Shown: positions 1-9,771 of the stretch, piece by piece
Numbering within the stretch: the stretch's first letter is position 1
How the letters are laid out: every line of letters begins with the position of its first letter
From: Impatiens glandulifera
Taxonomy: Eukaryota; Streptophyta; Magnoliopsida; Ericales; Balsaminaceae
Length of the DNA stretch: 64,000 bases
Direction of reading: 5' to 3'
NCBI RefSeq assembly: GCF_907164915.1
Contig: NW_025919370.1
Location: 1 to 64,000 of the forward strand
Translations under genes and position numbers: made by a program
The notes under the pieces: generated by a model
The model's database searches: none
Seen by the model: only the letters and a program-made list of their open reading frames with translations
Told to the model about the DNA's origin: nothing

Positions 1-940
1 AGAGGTCGAGATCAAGACTACTTACTCCATACACCGACCCTTCTGGAAAAAAATGAGGGTCAAAGATCCAATCAAGGTCAATCCTTTGGTAAAATTTGAT
101 CCGAAACTGCTGAAAAAGTTGACAAATTTGATGAGGAAAAAAATGAATTTAAAATGGTGGATGTCAATACTAGCTCTACAGGCTATAAATTCTTCAATAC
201 AATGTTGAGGAAAGCTAGGTATTCTTCATTATAGAGTAATCACGCTCTTTGTATAATTCACGTGTATTGTGGAATCATGCTTATTGTATAATTCACGCAT
301 ATTGTGTAGGAGATCAATGCCGCATGTTTTCTACTAAGAAAAAAAGCATCCACTTACCTTAAGACTTACACTAAGGATTTCACAATCACGGATATTCATC
401 TAACTACTATGTTGTCAGCAAACTATCAAAAGTTTGTTGATGATTCAAAAGTCTTTTCTTTTGATATAAACTTTATGGAGTACAATTGGGGTACAAAGGA
501 AAATATATTCTGATGTAGAGAATAGTTGATGACATTTATGTCCCACTCAATCTCGATTTTGTGCAGTGGGTATTGTGTGGTGCGACTTAAAGAATGGTGA
601 ATTTACGTGTACAATTGTGATTATTCAATTTTCAAGGGCGAAAAATTTGCACAATTCATGCAACCCCTATGTCAAATGCTTCTGTACTTTCTTAAACAAG
701 CAATGTTTGAAGTGGAAATTGTCAACTATCCTAAGATGATTGTGGATAGTTTCATATTTCATAGAATCCCATATTCATAAGTCCCTAAAGAAAAATTAAG
801 TGGGGACTGTGGTGTATTTGTATTAATGTATACAGAGTACCTGACTATTAAACTTGGTTTAGAAGATGTGGTATCAGATAACATGACTTTTTTTAGACAA
901 AAGTGGACAGTCAGGTTGTTCAACCAAGTTATAGACCCAT
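1..940 (+). pseudogene. Ulp1-like (C48) protease fragment of an old MULE
   Basis: Decayed C-terminal part of a Ulp1/SENP-type cysteine protease, a family that removes SUMO and that many plant MULEs carry. The three forward frames give, in order, a block around RPFWKKMRVKDPIKVNP, a block DDIYVPLNLDFVQWVLC, a block VYNCDYSIFKGEKFAQF, and near 800-835 the catalytic-cysteine motif LSGDCGVFVLMYTEYL. The cysteine remains, but the position that is normally the catalytic histidine (HWVLC) reads Gln, so activity would be lost even without the stops and frameshifts. It is cut off by the window start. It converges on the minus-strand transposase at 1588-2860, as expected for one MULE with both genes. 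The family call is firm; the exon structure is not resolved. Confidence 0.7.
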
Positions 941-972
941 GAATTGTTATTCTTGTATGTGATAGTCTTTTC

Positions 973-1041
973 AGTTGTTGTAATACGCGCGAGTTGTTGT
1001 AATCTGCGTGTGTTGTTGTAATATGCGTTAGTTGTTGTAAT
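973..1041. repeat. 19-bp tandem repeat
   Basis: About 3.6 copies of a 19-bp unit of the form AGTTGTTGTAATACGCGCG, just after the end of the Ulp1-like fragment. Short local tandem duplication with no visible coding role. Confidence 0.75.
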
Positions 1042-1141
1042 TATTGTAATAGTATATTCACATTATTGAAACACTTCTTTTTATGTCCTTTACACTTCTA
1101 TACATGAAGACAAACTTTAAGCATGGAGGTTCACAATGAAA

Positions 1142-1388
1142 TCTCTATAAGACTTCTACACATCTTGACTAGCTTTCAACAAACCATTTGAGACGAAATC
1201 TTGATATCAAGGTTTGTTGGAGCTGGTACAGATGTGTAAGTCTTATATAGAGGCAAAGTTTTAATATTATTGAAACAATATATTCTTATTTTTATGATCT
1301 ATAATACTTTTATACATTTGGATCAGCTCCCAACGGACCATCCGATACGAAATCAAGGTTTGATATCATGGTATGTTGGAGTTGGCCA
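1142..1388. repeat. Two related foldbacks (hairpins) between convergent MULE genes
   Basis: The arm at 1142-1185 is an imperfect reverse complement of the arm at 1211-1252 (about 42 nt per arm, loop about 25 nt), so an RNA from either strand would form a long hairpin. A second, shorter and related foldback lies at 1325-1388, its arms pairing CTCCCAACGGACC with GGTATGTTGGAG. Both lie in the non-coding gap between the Ulp1-like fragment and the transposase. They could be terminal-repeat debris or a small-RNA precursor. Nothing here decides between these. Confidence 0.55.
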
Positions 1389-1587
1389 CCCTTTCTTCAC
1401 ATTAATAGGTGGTTTATTCCCACTCATTTCTTGATATTTTCGGGAATATCTCAAGAGTCTTCATGACAAACTGGATAACATGTCTCCGTATATGCATTCA
1501 ACCACGATTTAGTTGAGTAATACTTGAAAAAGATAACAATTAAACATTTAAGCAATTTGTTAGACAAATTCAACAAGTTAGAAATTG

Positions 1588-2860
1588 TTACCTTGTGTAG
1601 AAGTCATAGGGATCCAATTTTCGAGTACGGGCAGTAGCCATGGCATTAGTACAAGGAAGACCAGATACATCAAATATCCTACAACTACAAGTAATTTCTT
1701 TGAAGTGAACTTTAAAATCAGATTCACTGTCATGCACATAAAACTCGAATTGATTAAGTGGATTGACGTTATATAATTTGGCCTTCTTATCTTGCTCACG
1801 TAAGAACTTTTCATAATTTTGAGATAAACATTCTATGTGATTGGACAATTTTTCTCTTCTATTATGAAATCATTCTTGTATTGTGAATCTTAAATAGTCA
1901 GCTAAGATTGTTATGTAATACTTTCTAGCATTCCTACTCTGATTATTAAAGCTCTCGGCGTAATTGCTTATCATTTGATTGTATCGTTTACCGTGGAAAA
2001 AGGCACAACTCCATCTCTCCATCCCAATATATGCCAAATAGACAGAAATACTTGTCAAAATGTCGATTAAACATTGAGACGGTGTATGCACGAGAAGACA
2101 TATCAAACTCTGCATGGTAATGATTAGTTTTAAATATGTCCATAATATTCATCTTGATGTGGTATGTACATGCACCATGATAAACTTCTGTAAAACTTAG
2201 AACAAGGCATTGACAATTCTTGGGTGTCTATTAGATACAAAGACGAGATTTGGGACTAACCTAATAACTTCTCTTAGTTTTTACATTAAATATGTCTAGG
2301 AGTTATTATTCTCTGAATCAACGATTCCAAATGCAACAAGATATAGTTGCTCATTTGCATCTAATGCTAAAGCCACCAATAGTTGACCTCAAACCTTTTA
2401 CTTAAGAAAACTGACATTGACGCACAGTACAGGACGAAAAGAACTTCCGAAACCCCTAATTGAGACATCTAGGGACATGAACATATACCTGAAATGGCCG
2501 AGATCATTCGTCTGGATGTCTGTTATGGTACCCAGATTATTCACCTCCAACATGTACAAGTATGATGGAAATTTACCATAGGAATCCTCTACAGTTCCTC
2601 GCACCGTCATTGGTCATTTCCCTGGACCTCCAAGCCTTATTATAACTCATCTTTATTCCATAACTTCTCTATATGTCTTCCATTATTTTCTTAGGCATGT
2701 GGTCATGGTGATGGTCCATGTACTTGTTCTTCATGCATCCACAATAACCCATGATGGTGTTTGCCTTTCATTCTCTTGCCTCATCACAATTGAACATGTA
2801 TGATCTTTTACAAATTTCTGAATCTCAAAATCTCCGAGTATTTTCTTTTCACATCACACA
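1588..2860 (-). pseudogene. MULE (MuDR-type) transposase, decayed
   Basis: Minus-strand remains of a Mutator-like transposase, the enzyme that cuts and joins the ends of MULEs. From N to C terminus the frames show the blocks MSYNKAWRSREM and SYGKFPSYLYMLEVNN (about 2540-2680), a block RPVLCVNVSFLK near 2400-2440 that in active enzymes holds the first catalytic Asp (here Asn), a block MERWSCAFFHGKRYNQMISN (about 1870-2030), and a SWIM-type zinc finger CSCRIFDVSGLPCTNA (about 1630-1690) whose usual final His is Asn. Several stops and frame changes separate the blocks, so no full-length protein is possible. Partner of the Ulp1-like fragment at 1-940. Family call is confident from motif order. 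Confidence 0.8.
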
Positions 2861-3867
2861 ATCTCCACTTACAATTCTAATACAAACATTTCACATACCA
2901 AAATAATTTTTTTACTTCTCCACTTTGAATTCAAAATGATTAGTCATCGTATATTTATGTAACCTCAGTTGATGTTTTTTTTATTCTCAAACAATGTACT
3001 AACTTCCAATCCGATTTCGCAAGTTAATGCCTCAGATATCATATTTTCACTACTAGATATGTTACTAGCAACCCAATCACTATAACTTGGTTGGGTACTA
3101 GAAAACTCAAGCACTACTTGGTTTAGTACTATCAACCCAAGCACTACTTGGTTGGGTAATATGAACCCAATCATCAACCCCTTAATCAGACGCGAATATG
3201 GTTATTCTTTTATGTCATTTTGAGTTTCAAAGACAACCTCCTACTGTTGAAACTCCGGCAATACATCAGGATCATCAATTTCGGGAACCATTACACTTTC
3301 TTGAGTTGGGTTTCTAGGTAGTGAATTCTCTACTAAAGATACACACATTGTAATACGATGGTGGAGTGATATCTACACTTCATGTAAAAAGAAGTTCACA
3401 TTCATATCTTGTTTGATATCAGTTTTATAAGAAAATTTGACATCCATATCTGGAGTATTATACTTGGTTTGAAACAATAAATCATATCTAGATTTATCAA
3501 CATTAGTAGCAAAATAGATCATATCAACTAATTCAGCATATGTAAAATTTAGGGAACATTCAAACCTCTAGTTGACTTTGGAACAAAATGAGTAACACCA
3601 TCCATAATTTTTCACTCTCTATCAAAGTAAACAATTACTTGATCTACAATTGAAAACATTTCAACGATAATTATACGCATATTGTAATGTTCTGTTGTTG
3701 CTTCACTCAAAATTTTGACTTACTTCTGTTGTTGCTTTTTGAAGATGGCGTCAACCATAACTGAGGAGGAGTTTCATACTAGGATTTCATGAAAATCCAA
3801 TGCAGCAACTTTCCCAGAAGTTTGTGGCAATAGATCTAATGGATAGGAGACCCCTATCCAATAGGTC
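2861..3867. other. Non-coding 5' side of the old MULE
   Basis: No convincing gene. At 3068-3175 there are about 3.5 copies of an approximately 30-bp unit (core CCAAGCACTACTTGGTTGGG, itself partly palindromic). The region upstream of the transposase probably holds its acidic N-terminal coding part and promoter, but too decayed to delimit. The element's terminal inverted repeat was not identified. Confidence 0.4.
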
Positions 3868-4146
3868 TATTCACTAGTAGAAAAATGACTATTAAAGACG
3901 GCGAAAACAGTCCCTAAAAGCCTTAATGTCGACGTTAATAATTATTAACGTCGACGAACAAAGTCGTCGTTCGTCGACACTATAAAACTTGACATTAATA
4001 TTTTTTTATTATTAACCACGACTTTAGGGGGAGGAAGACATTGTTAATAATATTATTATTAACCACGACGTTCTCCTAAAGTCGTGGTTAATAATACAGT
4101 ATTATTAACCACGACATTCTCCCAAAGTCATGGTTATAACCTTAAA
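3868..4146. mobile_element. Short foldback insert with CACTA-like start
   Basis: A 279-bp segment lies between two copies of the 16-bp sequence CCCTATCCAATAGGTC (3852-3867 and 4147-4162). Inside, 3872 begins CACTAGTAGAAAAATGAC, which looks like a plant CACTA terminal repeat. The rest is made of palindromes, for example CGTCGACGTTAATAATTATTAACGTCGACG-type arms near 3930-3960 and paired ATTAACCACGACTT/AAGTCGTGGTTAAT arms at 4010-4130. No matching CACTA right end is visible, and a 16-bp duplication is not CACTA-like, so its class is open. Confidence 0.45.
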
Positions 4147-4162
4147 CCCTATCCAATAGGTC

Positions 4163-5267
4163 CAATATTGAAGCAAACTTGTGGGCAATTCTTGCCAAAT
4201 TGTATTTCTATAAAATCTATTAGGAAATTCCTCCTTAGTGAGCAATACGTCTTTGTTCTATTAGTGAGTGAGCAACAATACTCGTGAGTGAACAACATTA
4301 CGCGTGAGTGACATATGTCTTTGTTCATAACATAGTATTCGCTTATTCTTTCACATTCAAAAGTTATTGAATCAATAACTAAGAATATAACTTAGTTATA
4401 CTAAAATTTAGTGTTCATAATCACTAACTAAGAAATCATCGAATCAAATAACATAAATAAACATACCCATTTGAGAATGAAGAGTCGTGGGTCTTTAGCT
4501 GCTGATCTTGAACAAACGGAGAGGTCGTGATCGTGGTCTTCAGATGCTGGTCGTGGTCGTGGCAAAGGGAGCGGGAGGGAAGAATAGGGTTATTATATAT
4601 TAAAATAAAATATATTAAGTAAACATTAAAATTAAATATTTTATATATATATAAAAATTAATTATATTTGATTAAAATAAAAATAATTATTAATGATAAA
4701 TGGTAAAATACATAAACTCCCCTCAATAAAATATAAAAAATTTAACATGATTAGTTTGTTTAAATTTTCAATTAAAGAAGAAGTTATTTATAAAAGAAAA
4801 TCAATACTATCTATTCATAATTTGAATTGATAATACATTAAAAAACTTATATAGATTATTAATTAAAAAAAAATTGATTTAATAATACATTGTAAAGAAA
4901 AAATTGACAAGTTCTACAATTTTATTTAATAGTTATATTTATAAAATTTATTAATTATATATTTTAAAAGAAATCATTGTTAAAATAATTTTACAAGTTT
5001 AAAATTAATTATTTAAATTTAAAACTAAATTATGTTTATTATAATATTTAATTTAAGATTAAATAAATGAAGTGAAATATTTAATTTAAAACATAAATAA
5101 TCAAATATAAATATCAAATAATAAAAAAAAAATATGATAAAAAATAGTCAAACAAAGGTTTAAGTGAAAAATAAAGTATAAAAAGAAAAATATTTTGGGA
5201 AGTTGAAAAGAAATGTAAGTGATTTTAGGAAACAAAGAGAAACCAAGGATAAAATAGGATGATATAC

Positions 5268-5317
<50 letters not shown>

Positions 5318-5370
5318 TTAATGCAATCTATTTTTGAAAGAGATAAATAATTTGATTTAATAGTAAGAAG
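4163..5370. other. AT-rich intergenic DNA with TA microsatellite
   Basis: No supportable gene. Base composition is strongly AT-rich from about 4590 on. A (TA)n tract with few interruptions occupies about 5262-5315, just left of the CACTA element. The open frame that runs through the TA tract is low complexity and is not taken as a gene. Confidence 0.7.
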
Positions 5371-5388
5371 TATCACTTGTAAAAAAAG
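5371..5388 (+). repeat. CACTA left terminal repeat and TAT target duplication
   Basis: TAT at 5371-5373 followed by the 15-bp terminal repeat starting CACTTGT at 5374. Its partner is at 31515-31529, with TAT again at 31530-31532. Confidence 0.92.
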
Positions 5389-5399
5389 GACCTTTATTG

Positions 5400-5905
5400 A
5401 CGATTTTTCCCGAATGTTTTGTAAAATTCTCCTAAATACTCCCGAGAGGGATAAATCCTTCGGGAGTAAAAATAGATTCCGAGTGGTGTGTAAAACCTTC
5501 GGGTTTATTAATTATTACCGAAAGTTCTACAAAGAACTTTCGGTTTTTACCTTCCCAAAAAACCCAAAAAAATTCTAAGTGTTGGATGTGGGTTAATTGC
5601 GAAGGTTTTTGTAAAAATCTTCGGTTTTGAAATCCCTTGGTTTTTTAATTGCGAAGGTTTTGTACAAACCTTCGGTTTAGAAATCCCTTGGTTTTTTAAT
5701 TGCGAAGGTTATTTAAAGAACCTTCGGTTTTGCCTTTTTTGAAAATTTCATTTCCGAAAGTATTACAAGGAACCTTCGGTTTTGCTCAATTAAAAAAAAT
5801 TCTAAATTTGGTAATGGTTATTTCCGAAGGTTCTTTAATAAACTTTCGGTTTTGACTAATATCAAAACCGAAAGTTATATGAAAACCTTCGGCATCAACC
5901 TCTAT
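5400..5905. repeat. CACTA left subterminal repeat cluster 1
   Basis: Many short units of the type CGAAGGTT...AACCTTCGG in both orientations, separated by T-rich or A-rich spacers (for example the pairs around 5600-5740). In En/Spm elements such subterminal motifs are the binding sites of TnpA; the sequence here shows the repeats, and the binding role is by analogy. Confidence 0.8.
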
Positions 5906-6165
5906 AAATACAAACCCTAACCCTTCTCTTTTTCATTCCACTCATCTCTCCTTTCTCTCTCTTCCGCGCCGCAGCCGCCTGCCTCCTCCAAGCCGGTTCT
6001 TCTTCTCTCTCGTTCAGGTAATTTGTTTCATTTGTTTTTTTTTGTTTTGTTTATTATGAGATTTAGATTTCTTAAGTTTATATTATATATCTAGATTTAT
6101 GCCAGTTTACGTTATTTTGTTTGATTAATTTATATATATACATATATCTGAAATGAATTTAGGAT
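5903..6165 (+). promoter_or_regulatory. Promoter and intron-containing 5' leader of the small TnpA-like gene
   Basis: A TATA box TATAAATA lies at 5903-5910, followed by a CT-rich leader. A splice donor at 6018 (CAG|GTAATTTG) and an acceptor at 6161-6162 (TTTAG|GAT) bracket a 5' leader intron of about 145 bp. The acceptor is 3 bases before the ATG at 6166. This is the arrangement of an ordinary plant gene start. Confidence 0.7.
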
Positions 6166-6459
6166 ATGGGTGATTCGACATGGAAGAGACTTCGGCGTAC
6201 ACCGGAGAAACTGCATCCGTGTTACCAGAATCTGATAGCACAATCAGAAATTGCGGCACATGAGGAAGAGGTAAGACAGATGACGCTGGAAATGGAACAA
6301 ATCCGATTAAGGGATGCGGAAAGAGGTCGTTTGCTTAGTGAAATTAAAGCGGACAGGGCCGAAATGGCCCAGAGATTAGAGAATCTCGAACAGGAACTTG
6401 TGTTGTTGAGGAGTCGACTGAATCAACCACCCCCTCCTTCCACCCCATCTAATAATTAA
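6166..6459 (+). CDS. Small TnpA-like coiled-coil protein (97 aa)
   Basis: Intact 97-codon ORF from ATG 6166 directly after a spliced leader with its own TATA box. Residues about 8-27 (RRTPEKLHPCYQNLIAQSE) match the start of the element's own tnpA product (RKTPSKLSKPYQNLIAQSE at 28960). Residues about 30-90 form a charged heptad-like coiled coil ending in a Pro-rich tail QPPPPSTP, matching the C-terminal coiled coil and QPPLPPP tail of tnpA. The whole middle, including the Transposase_24 region, is absent. It therefore looks like an internally deleted derivative of tnpA placed near the left end. It could dimerise with TnpA and modulate it; that is inference. No damage is visible. Confidence 0.72.
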   Translation: MGDSTWKRLRRTPEKLHPCYQNLIAQSEIAAHEEEVRQMTLEMEQIRLRDAERGRLLSEIKADRAEMAQRLENLEQELVLLRSRLNQPPPPSTPSNN

Positions 6460-6654
6460 TTAATTACTAGATTTATTATGTTTTTATTAGTTTTTCCGTA
6501 CGAACGATGACAATATTTTTATGTGTTTTGTTTTAATATTCATGAATTATTAGTATTATGTTTGGTTTGGTTTGGTTTGGTTTGGTTTTAATATGTTGTT
6601 AATTAATTATATGTTATATTTCTTTACTTTTCATCTTTTAAAAAAAAACAGCAT
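6460..6654. other. 3' flank of the small TnpA-like gene
   Basis: AT-rich flank with a short (TTGGT)n-like run near 6558-6580, where a transcript would likely end. No gene seen. Confidence 0.5.
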
Positions 6655-7200
6655 GGACAAAACCGATGGTTTATTTGAAAACCTTCGGTTTTGACCCTAG
6701 ATTAAAAAAATCTGAAAATTTTCTAAGTATGGGGAGGGTAAAAACCGAAGGTTTATTTGAAAACCTTCGGTTTTGACCCTAGATTAAAAAAATCTGAAAA
6801 TTTTCTAAGTATGAGGAGGGTAAAAACCGAAGGTTTATTTGAAAACCTTCGGTTTTGACCCCTGTTTAAAAAAATCCGAAAATTTTCTAAGTATGAGGAG
6901 GGTAAAAACCGAAGGTTTATTTGAAAACCTTCGGTTTTGACCCCTGTTTAAAAAAATCCGAAATTTTTCTAAGTATGAGGATGGTAAAAACCGAAGGTTT
7001 TTTTGAAAACCTTAGGTTTTGACCCTAGATTAAAAAATCTGAAAATTTTCTAAGTATGGGGGATGGTAAAAACCGAAGGTTAGTTTGAAAACCTTCGGTT
7101 TTGACCCCTGTTTAAAAAAAACGAAAATTTTCTAAGTATGGGGGAGGGTAAAAACCGAAGGTTTATTTGAAAACCTTCGGTTTTGACCCTATATTAAAAA
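6655..7200. repeat. CACTA subterminal tandem array of inverted-repeat units
   Basis: About seven tandem units of roughly 75-90 bp. Each holds an inverted pair AACCGAAGGTTT...AAACCTTCGGTT with a 6-8 bp loop, followed by a spacer of the form TTTTCTAAGTATGAGGAGGG. Units differ by a few bases only, so the array arose by recent tandem duplication. Every unit can fold into a perfect stem, so read-through RNA would be strongly structured. Confidence 0.88.
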
Positions 7201-7499
7201 AATCTAAACTCCTAAATTATTTTGTTTTTAACCAAATAATCTTAACTCCTAACTAATATAATCTATTGTGTGTTGTATTTTAAAAATTAATATTGTGTTT
7301 AATGTTAAAGTGTTTATGATTGTGTTTGATTAATATAGAGAAGTGTATTTGAATGTTTATGTTTGATTATCTTATGAATGTGTGTAATGTTTGATCATAT
7401 GGATTATTCCATATTTTAAGGATATCAAATGTGTTAAATTAATGTTGTTCAAGGTTATTAGAAAATGATAAACAAATGAATTTAACAATTGGTCAAGTG
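7201..7499. other. Spacer between subterminal arrays
   Basis: AT-rich spacer. Its part 7240-7480 is repeated with changes at about 7725-7965 (shared stretches such as TTGTGTTTAATGTTAAA and GGATATCAAATG), so this stretch and the next palindromic cluster were duplicated together. No gene. Confidence 0.65.
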
Positions 7500-8225
7500 A
7501 TAATTCCGAAAGTTATATAATGAACTTTCGGAAATAACCATCAAAAATCGAAAGTTAATAATATAACTTTCGGTTTTACCCCTTTCCCAAAAAGGTCAAG
7601 ACCGAGAGTTTTATCTAAAACTTTCGGTTTTGATAGCTATTTCCGAAAGTAATGATAAAACTTTCGGAAATATCACTTCTCATTTTTTTTAAATTAAAGT
7701 GTTTTTTACCTTCCACATATAGACTCCTAACTAATATATCAATTGTGTGTTGTATTTTAAAAATTAATATTGTGTTTAATGTTAAAATGTTTATGATTGT
7801 GTTTGATTATATAGAGAAGTGTATTTGAATGTTTATGTTTGATTATCTTATGTATTTGTGTAATGCTTGATCATATGGATTGGGAAATGTTTTAAGGATA
7901 TCAAATGAGTTAAATTGATGTTGTTCAAGGTTATTAGAAAGTGATAAAACAAATGAATTTAAAATTTTGTCAAATTATAAAACCGAAAGTTTATTATATA
8001 ACTTTCGGAAATAGTTATCAAAACCGAGACTTTATTTTACATCTCTCGGAAATATGAAAATCAAAACCGAAAGTTTTAGTACAACCTTTGGGTTTTACAT
8101 TGATAAAACCGAAAGTTTTAATAGAACCTTCGGTTTTTACATTGATCAAAAACCGAAAGTTATTTGAAAACTTTCGGAATTGACCTTGGTCAAAACCGAA
8201 AGTTTTCAAATAACTTTCGGTTTTA
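7500..8225. repeat. CACTA left subterminal repeat cluster 2
   Basis: Further CCGAAAGT/ACTTTCGG inverted pairs at 7505-7670 and 7980-8225, a variant (GAAAGT) of the GAAGGTT motif of the outer clusters. They stop immediately before the leader of the second transcription unit at about 8226. Confidence 0.82.
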
Positions 8226-9771
8226 ACCTATTAAAAATTAAAAACCCTCTTCCTCTTCTTTCCCCGATCCCTTCTCTCTCCCCGATCCCTCTTTCTTTCC
8301 GCCGCGGCTCTCTTCCCCCGATCCCTCTTTCTTTCCGCCGCCGCTCTCTTCCCCGATCCCTCTTTATCTCTCCGATCCGACCACGCCGGCAACGACACGA
8401 ACCGACGACGCTGACATCCTATTGAAGACCCCCTCGACGGAACCCTCCATCGACGACGCTGCTGGTTCATCCTGCCGCTGCTTGTTCATCCTCCCGCCGC
8501 GGATCTCGCCTGGGATTCAAGCTACAGCCAACCACTACACCTGCCGGACGACTCCACCTGCAACCTCCACCTGCTGCCGCCCACTTCTCCGTCGCTCCGC
8601 TGCTGTACAGTGAAGGTAAGTTTTATTTCTTTTTGAATTCTGTTAGGGTTTGTTTATATAAATTGTTGGATTAATTTAGTTTCTATTTGATTTGGATTAT
8701 ATTTTGTTTGATTTAGGTTAGATTTTGTTTGAATTGGATTGATTTAGGTTTGATTTCAAATTAAATTGATTTAGGTAATTAGATTTTGAAATGAATTGAT
8801 TTAGGTTTGATTTTGAAATGAATTGATTTAGGTTTGATTCTGATTTTGATTTGAATTGAATTGATTTAGGTTTGATTTTGAATTGAATTGAATTGATTTA
8901 TGTTTGATATGGAATTGAATTTATTTAGGTTTGATTTTGATTTTGAATTGAATTGATTTAGGTTAGAATTGAATTGGATTGAAATTTGTATGCATTGGAT
9001 TTAGTTGGAATTTGTATGAATTTGATTGAATTTAGAATTGAATTGGATTGAAATTGGTATTATTTGGATTTAGTTTGAAATTTGTATGAATTGGATTGAA
9101 TTTAGAATTGAATTGGATTGAAATTGGTATTATTTGGATTTAGTTTGAAATTTTGTATGAATTGTTGGATTTGGTTTTTGATTCATACTTTATTGTTTGA
9201 TTAATAGGGTTTATTATTGTTCGATCTACGTACACCGCCCGCTCTTCTTCTTCGTTGCTCTTTTTGTGCAAGGTTAGTTATTGTTGTTTTATTATATGGT
9301 TAGGTTAGTAATTTAATGTTAGATTTATGTTAGATTTAATGTTAGATTTATGTTAGATTTTAATGTTAGATTTAAGTTTGATTTATGTTTAGGGTTGATT
9401 TATGTTAGATTTTAATGTGAGATTTAAGTTTGATTTATGTTTGGGTTGATTTATGTTAGATTATGTTTGAAATGTTGAATTAGATTGAGTTTGAATTAGA
9501 TTTCATTTTAGGTTAGAATTGTTATATGGAATGAATTGTGTATGAATAAAATTATGTTGGATTAGAATTGATTGCTTTGAAATGTGTAAGAATGAAATAA
9601 TGTTAGATTATATGTATGCTAGATTTACGGTGGAATTTTGGTTGGATATGTAGAGATTAAGTGGAATTTTGGTTGGATATGTAGAGATTATGTTAGAATT
9701 ATGTAATCCTAATTAATTTAGACAAAGTTAAGTAAATAATAATGTGGGTTGTTTTCCATTTTATTAGAAAG
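8226..9771 (+). promoter_or_regulatory. Spliced 5' leader of tnpD
   Basis: A CT/C-rich, GC-richer block at about 8240-8615 ends in a good splice donor (GAAG|GTAAGT, 8615/8616). The following 590 bp are a T-rich intron with degenerate tandem units of the type TTGAATTGAATTGATTTAGGT (about 8690-9190). A second leader exon lies near 9208-9272, ending in CAAG|GTTAGTT. A further T-rich intron runs to the acceptor TTATTAG at 9761-9767, five bases before the tnpD ATG. No clear TATA box was found, and the small ORFs through the C-rich block are not credible genes. Confidence 0.55.

Noticed and set aside
5101..5376. A 91-codon minus-strand ORF with a Tyr-Ile run
   Set aside because: Runs through a (TA)n microsatellite.
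6655..7200. CRISPR-like regular repeat-spacer pattern
   Set aside because: Repeats are palindromic, spacers are themselves repeated, and the array lies in a plant CACTA element with a known subterminal array layout.
8231..8613. Short ORFs in the C-rich block
   Set aside because: Composition and splice donor at 8615 fit a 5' leader exon; Pro/Arg/Ser-rich frames are expected from CT/CG-rich DNA.
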